Assembly (NCBI GenBank): GCA_011503125.2
Contig: WWBZ02000073.1
Coordinates: 1,550,001-1,614,000 of the forward strand
DNA length: 64,000 nucleotides
Source of the DNA: Botryosphaeria dothidea
Lineage: Eukaryota > Ascomycota > Dothideomycetes > Botryosphaeriales > Botryosphaeriaceae
Direction: 5' to 3'
A program made the position numbers and the translations under genes. Below, in pieces: positions 57,229 to 64,000 of the stretch. Under the pieces are notes generated by a model. That model saw nothing but the letters and a program-made list of their open reading frames with translations, did not search any database and was not told where the DNA came from. Numbering within the stretch: position 1 is the stretch's first letter; each line of letters begins with the position of its first letter.

Positions 57229-60200
57229 ATGTCGGCCTCTATTCATATACCCAGCCGTTCATCCTCGCTGCGGGCCACTCCTTCCCGCACGCACAGCTGC
57301 GTCGCCTCTCGTTCTTCTGAATCCGCCCCGCTGGCTCGCCCCTCCGCCGCATCATCCCGGCCTGCACCTCATCCCGACTCTGCGAGAATACAAAGCAAGC
57401 CCCCTTCGGTCCGCGGCCGTAAGCAGCCTCACTGCGATCCTTTGGCTTCTGCAGCTGCCACTACTCCTGCTCGTTCCCTCCTCCGCTCCTATGACAGGAA
57501 CCAAGCATCAGGAACCATGAAGCTAAGGCAGTCATCAATCCTCTCTGCTGCTGCTGCCGCCTCGATGACTCCCCCCAACGGAGTCAAGAGATGGGACGGC
57601 AGCGGAAGGCGCTCTACGCCGTGGGACGGTCTACGAAGGGTGAGTTGCAGCCTTCCTGCTCTTAATTGCCTTGTCTGTCTTCGTCGACCCGACACATACT
57701 GACCAAACAACCCCCAGGACGCCGAACTTTGGTTACCAGATGGCGACTGCTTCGTCCATCTGTATGAACGCGGCCATTCCCGCCGTGGCCCTTCCTTCTG
57801 TGTCCCAATGGAGGTCCTCAAACACTCTGCTTGCGGAAATCTCTTCACTCTGTGCTTTGCTCACACTGTCTCGCGGTCCCAAGTACCATCAGGCCAGCTC
57901 AGTGCTCTGAAGGATCCCTCAGAGAAGATGTACGAGCTGTACATCCCCGCGCCAGAAGATTTCATGAAAGAAGAAGCTTTCCAGTGGCATCTCACCACCC
58001 GCAACTTTTTTGCTTTTATTTTCAATAAGCCCTTGGTTGGAACACACCTGGGCAGCGCTCTCATTGACTTGCAAGAGCGGCTACATCTGTTCCGCTCTGC
58101 TGAGCCTTCGCAGAATCAATCTGTTTTCATGGAGTATGCCGAGGATATTGGATACCTCAACTTTACGCACCGACCTGATAACGCTCTTGCCATGCTCTAT
58201 TATGCCGAACACTACGAAATAAAAAATCTCTGGATCGATGCCTACGCGCACTGCGTCGGCATGAATGAGACTTTGTTCTTGAGCACTGAGCACGACGTAA
58301 GCTTAACTTTTCCCCACACCCCCAAAGAAGTAAAACTGACGTAACATAGCCGATTCCGAGAGTCACCAAGGCACTCATCACACGAGCTTATCTTGAGATG
58401 GACCTACATCTGAGCCGTGTCTCCAAGGCTGTCAGTACGTTTTTGGAGGCAGAACTGTCTCCGTCCAATCTCGGCCTTCCGCAAGGACCTCGCGCCCACT
58501 TGGAGCGCTTCCGTTCCTTTCTGCACGCCTTCTACGTCGACAAATTTGGATACTGGCCTCCGCCCAAGGGTACGAGCTTCTCGCGGGACCTCTGCCGCTC
58601 CATGTACTACGATTTTCGCGCGCTTTACGACTATCTGGTGGATCCGGACTCGTCCGATTCTATTCAGGCCCAGAAGCCCGCCGACGGTGGCATCTGCGTA
58701 CTTCAGAACCTCCAGGCTTTCGACAAGAGGCATAAGTACACACCACTTCCTCATCCGCTTCCACTGCTTCCAGCCACTCAGCTTCCAACCGGTCGTCTCC
58801 AGGCGCAAAGGAACTTGGTCGCGATGAAGCTGGGAAACAAGCAGACCAAAACGGACAAGCAGCTCATGCAACTCGCTGCTCTGACGGCTGCCACCAACTC
58901 CAAAAAGACAACTGTTTCTAATGCACCTCTCGTCAGACTGTACAAAACTTTCGAGCGGGATTCGCTTGAGAAACAGAAGGAGAAGGTATCGATATCGGAC
59001 GCGCGTAAAGTGCGTTGGATTCTGATCTACGCAACACTGCAGATGCTGATCTCTGTCACGCGCGCGCCACGCGAAGTTCGTGACACAGATGGGGCGCACT
59101 ATCCATTATGCTGTCTGACAGCGGGTACACCACCGTGGAGGAACAAGCCGGCCGAGGATGCTTCGCCCGCCACCGACTCGGGTTACTCATCGGCCGAAAC
59201 AGACATCAGCAACAATTCATCTGCAGAACCGCAGCCTGCTCCATCTGCCACCGAGGTTTCCTACTCCATTCGACCCGATTGCGAAGCATCGGATTACATC
59301 ACGCACACCAACTTCCAAGATGCTCCGAGACTGAGCCGTGGCCCATCCATGTCATATGGCGCCGATGTGCCGGCGCCACTTCGCGTCACTGGTTCGAACA
59401 ACTCGTCTCCTGTGCGACCGTCAGCAAGACGCCACAGCATGAGCGTGCCACCCCTGAGTAGAACTGCCTCATGGAGGAACTCTCTTGGTCGCTCTCTCTC
59501 ACCGTTCTCTTCACGAAGGAACAGCATCCGAATTCAACCCCAGCCCTGGTGTGAAATCCAGGTCCCTGGATATGGTAACGGACTCAATGAGACAATTCTC
59601 GACCAGTCGAGTAGTGTGACTTCCACCCCATCGTCTCCCATCAAGAAGATGCCCCCGAGCCTGAACGCGATGCGCCGGACATCCCTTCCGGCGAAGCTTA
59701 CAGTCAAGACGTCTTTCATTTCTTCTCAAGCAACTGCTTTCTCTCTTTCAACTGAACCGATCGTCGAGACTGACGAGAAACGGACTCCTCCTATCGAGTC
59801 CGCAAACAACTCCTTCTACTTCAAAAGAAGTGTAACTGCACCTATCATTGCCCCGGCAAGTGAGCCGTCTTCCATAACTCAGGCCATAGCCAGCCCCAGA
59901 CGGAGCAACTACTTCCACACGCGCCACACCAGCGCCGAAACTACCGCCAGTAGCACGAGTTCCGCCCACATGCTTCGTAGCACAAGCTCCGAGTCAGCTC
60001 AGTCCAGCAGCCCCAACAGTGCCAACACCTGGAGCCCTGCTGAATCAGGCTCGACCGCCACATCCATTACCTCCACGCCGTCATCTCCATGCTCTGGCGA
60101 CGAGTGCGACGAGGCGACTGAAGATGCCCTCGCCCGCACCGAGCAGCTGATGGCCGAGCTCGACCTCGAGGCGACGCAGGAACATATCCTTCGCCGCTCC

Positions 60201-60500
60201 GATAGTCTCATCCTCCGCCGCACCAGCAGCCGCTACACCAACTACACGCACGCACGCCGCACCAGCAGCGTTTATGAGACCTCGTCCATCCAAGCTGATG
60301 CCGACTTCTCCGCCGCGCCCGTCTCGCCGGCTGCAAGCCGTCCGAGCACCGCTAGTAGCAATTACTCCAAGGCCAGGCGCGTCATGGGCATGCCCCATGG
60401 CATGGGCTTGGGGAGTGACGACGCTGTCATGGCGAGGAGGGGTGGTCGCGAGGTGGTGAGTATGTATCAAGAGCTCGCTGGGGAGATGTGGGTCGATTGA
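57229..60500 (+). CDS. DUF8004 family fungal protein
   Basis: Exons 57229-57639, 57718-58296 and 58350-60500 give about 1046 residues. After a Ser/Arg-rich N-terminus (1-110) comes the DUF8004-type region: VKRWDGSGRRSTPWDGLRRDAELW, GDCFVHLYERGHSRRGPSFCVP, ELYIPAP, RNFFAFIFNKPLVGTHLG, and YYAEHYEIKNLWIDAYAHCVGM (family words quoted in short pieces; about 115-330). A helical part with LHAFYVDKFGYWPP follows, then about 450 residues of Ser/Thr/Pro-rich low complexity with many RR-S-S sites, ending in a helical VVSMYQELAGEMW. The first ATG in frame is 57229 (gaccATGt); an inner ATG at 57518 is possible. Large multi-domain-looking but mostly disordered; found across ascomycetes, function unknown. 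The gene converges on csnA. Confidence 0.85.
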
Positions 60501-61918
60501 ATGGAGCTCATCTGAACTCCGGTGCCTACATGAGAAAAGCGAATGCTGATCGCGCAAAATTCTCTTATCTATTTGCTTGTTGATATGCTTCTTGCGTTGC
60601 TTTTGTGTGCGATATACCCTATACCATCAAACTTTCCTTTGATCTTTCCTACTGTTTTTCTTTCTGAGTTCATCTCCTTCTCTCAATGATGATGGCTGGG
60701 ACATGGGAGATTGTCGACCGAGAATCTTGTCTGAATTGTGGATGGGAATATTGCATGCGAATGATTTCAGATCGCTGCAGGTTTTGGCTTCGGAAAGAAG
60801 GGCTGACGAGCAGTGAGTGAGGGTAAAATTGGGGGATCCGAAGGGGCGTTAATGCCACTGCTCAGACCCGAAAAGTTGAGAACTGTTAATGTAGTTGTCC
60901 TAATTACATACATAAAACTCTCGATTCAAACAAACCAGAACTTTGTTTCCCTCTCTCTCCATCCTACCGTGCCTGGGTCCATCGTTCCCCTCCATTCGAA
61001 GCGCCTCTTTTGCTGCTCCTCTGAGACCGGAGGTGGCTGGACGGCTGGACCCTTCCCTTCCCTTAGCGTACGAGACAAGCCACAGACAATTTTCACCCGA
61101 GTGCCCACCACGCACCCGAAAGCCGCCATCAGACCACAACCGAAGCCGCAGATCTACATGCAAGCCCACGACGTCGAGCAGAGCTGAACAGCACTGTTCA
61201 TCAGACCAGCGCGAAGCGAAGCAGCAGCACGATAGATTAAACTATTTGAAATACGCCGGGCCGCAAGCCTCTAAATTACCACGCCCCCCATCCGATTGGT
61301 CGCCCACCGCTGCGGGTGAAGGGGGCGTGAGATAGCGATGAGCGGCGAGCAGAGAGAGAGCCGACGACCAGGGTAGAGCATGAATCGGGGCCGAGAGAAT
61401 TGCTTTTTTTCCCTTGTCGACCCATTCCGGAGCATACTATCGACCGTTGGGGAACCACCGAGAATGCCTGCCCGCCACATCAAGTCATGCTAGTCCCACA
61501 TCTGCCAAGTCGCGGGGGAACATCCCCTATTCCAGCTACGCGCTGACCACGCACCACGGGTCCCGCAAGCGGTAAGGCTATGCTTATTTTTGAATGGCTT
61601 CTTTGTTCTTTGCTCTACAGTTGATGGCGAGCTAGGCCCCGCTTTTCAATGCCCGTCGTCGCGTCATCTAGCTATTTCGCAAAAGTAGCTGGCCAGGCCT
61701 TCTTGGTAAAAATCCTTATGCTGGCTGGACCCCGTTCTTCTCTCTTGACCGCCAGACAGCTCACTCGTGGCAAAAACGCCCAATCATGCATACTCTCTTC
61801 TCCCTTGTTGCCGAAACGCCTGTTGCCGAAAATGAAGCAATGTGCCATTTACCTCCCCCGGAATATGCCTTCCTGGCGTCGTTGTATGTTCGTAACCTCA
61901 TCAGTCTAGATGATCCTT
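60501..61918. other. 1.4-kb intergenic region between convergent genes
   Basis: The 3' flanks of the DUF8004 and csnA genes. ORFs of up to 130 codons have no family signal. No RNA gene or repeat is seen. Confidence 0.5.
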
Positions 61919-63575
61919 TTAGCTCACCCAGGCCTTGCCGCTGACTTGCGCGGCCTGTACCGGGTCGAATCCAGATTCCAAGGTCTGCGACTGACTTTGC
62001 TGGTGGCCTTTTGGGGCCTTGACGACGAGACCATCATTCATCATGTTCAAGCGTACCAGGCGTAGGCGAAGCGTGTGCTCGTAGTCTTGAGCCATCTTCA
62101 TTGCGTTGGCGTGGACCTGAGTGCGGGGATTTGTAGGCGGTGAGACGAGCAGCTGTGAAGAAAAGTTAGTGAATTGCTTGGTTGCGATGTAAATGGAAGC
62201 AAAGGCTAAGTACCTTATCTACAAGGTCAATGCGAGCATCCAGCACTCCGCGGTGAATCATCTCGGTCAGCTCATCCTCAATCGACACGTCGCCTACCGG
62301 TGCAAACGCCTTGGCCATCTGCTCGAGAGTAACGCAGCTGAAGGGAATAAAGTACTGCACAATGCTCTTGCTGCGGACCCTTCCATAGAGTTCCTTGATG
62401 TGAGGATTCAGATAAATGTCCAGCAAGTAGTCAGTGCGGTATGCCTCGAGGATTTCCAGACACTGCGTGTATTTGCTGCCGCAGAACAGCGAGATGGCGC
62501 GGCGAATATGCGGCTCCAACTCGAGAAACTGGCGGAAATCGTTGTTGTCGAGCACGAGACGCTGCAGATCGGAGCGATCCATAGAAGCGAGAGCGCAGAG
62601 ACCACCGTAAACAGCAATATCGTTGCCCGTGAGTACTTGTTTCTGCCAGATCATGTTCGCCTGCTTATCGTTCGTCATGAAGCTCGGGTTGACGAGGAGG
62701 AACTGCTTAGCGGCATCTCTATAGTTGCCGTTCGCCAGGTGGCTCAGACCCAGAACGGCATTGCAGATAGGATCCAATTTGGACTTCTCCTCAGGCTTCA
62801 AGGTCATGGGCTGGATCTTGGAGACGTTGGAGTTTACGGTAGTCCAGCTGCGCTGAAGGATTCCGGAGTAGATGAGCTTGAGGGACATGTCGGCAACGTT
62901 CTGCGTGGTATTGCAATAGTCGCGTTCGCGTGCATACGACTTCAAGGCGGCTGTATGATCTCCGACGTCTGTATAGAACTGACCCAAATCGTCATGGCCC
63001 ATCTGTTCGCACAAAGGTCAGACAATGATACCAAAAAGCTGAATAGCAGGTGGCTGACTCGTATGCTCTCCTTGATCAGGTTGTTCTTGTACTGCTTGAG
63101 CTGTTGCTCCAAGCTCTCCAGCTCGACCTTCACCTCCTTCGCCTTACGTTCGCACCATTGCACATCGGGAATGCCGAGAGGGTCTTCTGGGGCAACTGAG
63201 TGAAGACGGTCGGTGAGGAGGGTATAGAAGTTGACATCCTTGCCCTGCTTAGCTTCGGCGATAGCGGCATGGAGGGCGTCGACGCTGAGGTAGGTGGAGG
63301 TGGTGCCGATCAGGTACAAGCGCTCCAAGCGGGTCCTGCCTATGATCCACGGAATGATGTCAACAGTTTGTGGGTGAGACTGGGGATAGCAAGTGGTCGC
63401 ACCTTCGTAGTTGGCGATGTACGACTCGAAATCGAACTTGGGTGGGTCTGGAGGAGCTCCGTCAGCGTGTATTGGAGGCGTTTCGCGGGAGACAGCGCGT
63501 ACCCTTGACGACAGCGCGGCCCTGAGCCTTTGCCTCAACGAAGAAAGCAGACTCCTCAACGTTAGGTGGTGCCAT
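61919..63575 (-). CDS. csnA: COP9 signalosome subunit 1 (CsnA)
   Basis: Exons in coding order: 63575-63503, 63447-63403, 63339-63059, 63002-62214 and 62152-61919, 473 residues. Subunit 1 of the COP9 signalosome, which removes Nedd8 from cullins and so tunes SCF ubiquitin ligases; in fungi it affects development and secondary metabolism. Seen: FDFESYIANYEGRTRLERL, the TPR-like helical repeat start IKESIRMGHDDLGQFYTDVGDH (joined across intron 3), YGGLCALASMDRSDLQR, FLELEPHIRRAI, and a PCI domain (about 260-400) with YGRVRSKSIVQYFIPFS and IEDELTEMIHRGVLDARID. IKESIR-MGHDDLG and the ELEPHIR block favour CSN1 over its paralogue Rpn7. Intron 3 uses a GTCAGC donor. The C-terminal tail is Gln/Ser-rich, as in other CSN1. 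Length is typical; appears intact. Confidence 0.93.
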
Positions 63576-64000
63576 TGTGGGAGATGTCGAGCGGGAGGAC
63601 GCGGTTTTGGTGGAGAGGCAGCAGCAGCAGCAGTGACATGGGCAGCTCGCGGCGGAGGCTCCAGCTTCGCCGCCCACCATCGTCATCAGCCGCACATCAG
63701 CCACACTTTATCGATAAGAGCCCACCAGCCACCCTTTTGTTTGTGCCCTTTTTACGGACTGTTGCTCAACTTGACGGGCAGTCATTCAACCAGCCGCCAC
63801 AGGACATCCATCGAATATCCTTGAACAAGGCCATCGCTTTCACGATGTGATTCCCATGGTGGCCCGGGTTTCACACTTTGGCATGCAGGAGGACACACAC
63901 GGCCAAAACAAATGAAAATTGCACTGGCTACGCAAAAGGGAGAGAAAAGGCAAACTCCGGTTGTTTATCCTCATCGATTAAGCATCTCCTGGCCACAAGT
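63576..64000. other. csnA promoter and window edge
   Basis: The 5' flank of csnA; a GCA/GCT triplet run lies near 63620-63640. No other gene is seen before the window ends. Confidence 0.5.

Noticed and set aside
62193..63203. 336-codon plus-strand ORF
   Set aside because: Antisense shadow of csnA exons and an intron; the minus strand encodes a clear COP9 subunit.

Overview
This window is nuclear DNA from a filamentous ascomycete (Pezizomycotina; Dothideomycetes is a guess from overall feel). Evidence: genes split by short GT-AG introns (mostly 41-90 nt, with CTGAC/CTAAC-type branch sites near the acceptors), fungal-specific families (DUF6590, DUF8004, tannase, Dal5-type MFS, COP9 subunit 1), a dispersed single 5S rRNA gene with an upstream TATA element, and 1-4 kb GC-rich spaces between monocistronic genes. 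All splice sites were placed by hand from GT/AG signals, reading frame and family conservation. There is no operon, CRISPR array or intact transposon.

Left third (1-24 kb): the 3' part of a monoglyceride lipase (Yju3-like); an NTF2+RRM+RGG protein of the G3BP/Bre5 type; a septin-type GTPase with a C-terminal membrane segment; a 5S rRNA gene (7952-8070); on the minus strand a 1265-residue low-complexity protein and the mitochondrial ATP synthase delta subunit; then a secreted tannase/feruloyl esterase (minus) facing away from a nine-exon anion-symporter-type MFS permease (plus). The last two may form a small 'hydrolyse outside, import' catabolic pair.

Middle (24-44 kb): a leucine-rich-repeat protein, the PP1 catalytic subunit, Hsp90 with candidate heat-shock elements, a DUF6590 protein, and a four-exon multi-pass membrane protein on the minus strand. 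Spaces of 2-4 kb around PP1 and Hsp90 show no convincing gene.

Right third (44-64 kb): two small proline/serine-rich or conserved hypotheticals, a coiled-coil protein whose N-terminus carries an eIF4E-binding consensus, a type II membrane protein built like a GT34 glycosyltransferase but lacking the DxD motif, a long DUF8004 protein, and COP9 signalosome subunit 1 (CsnA) on the minus strand.

Most genes are unrelated housekeeping or conserved fungal genes. The most unusual items are the GT34-like apparent pseudoenzyme, the eIF4E-binding-motif coiled-coil protein, the septin-like GTPase with a membrane tail, and the tannase/permease pair. I found no convincing evidence of a wholly new multi-gene system.
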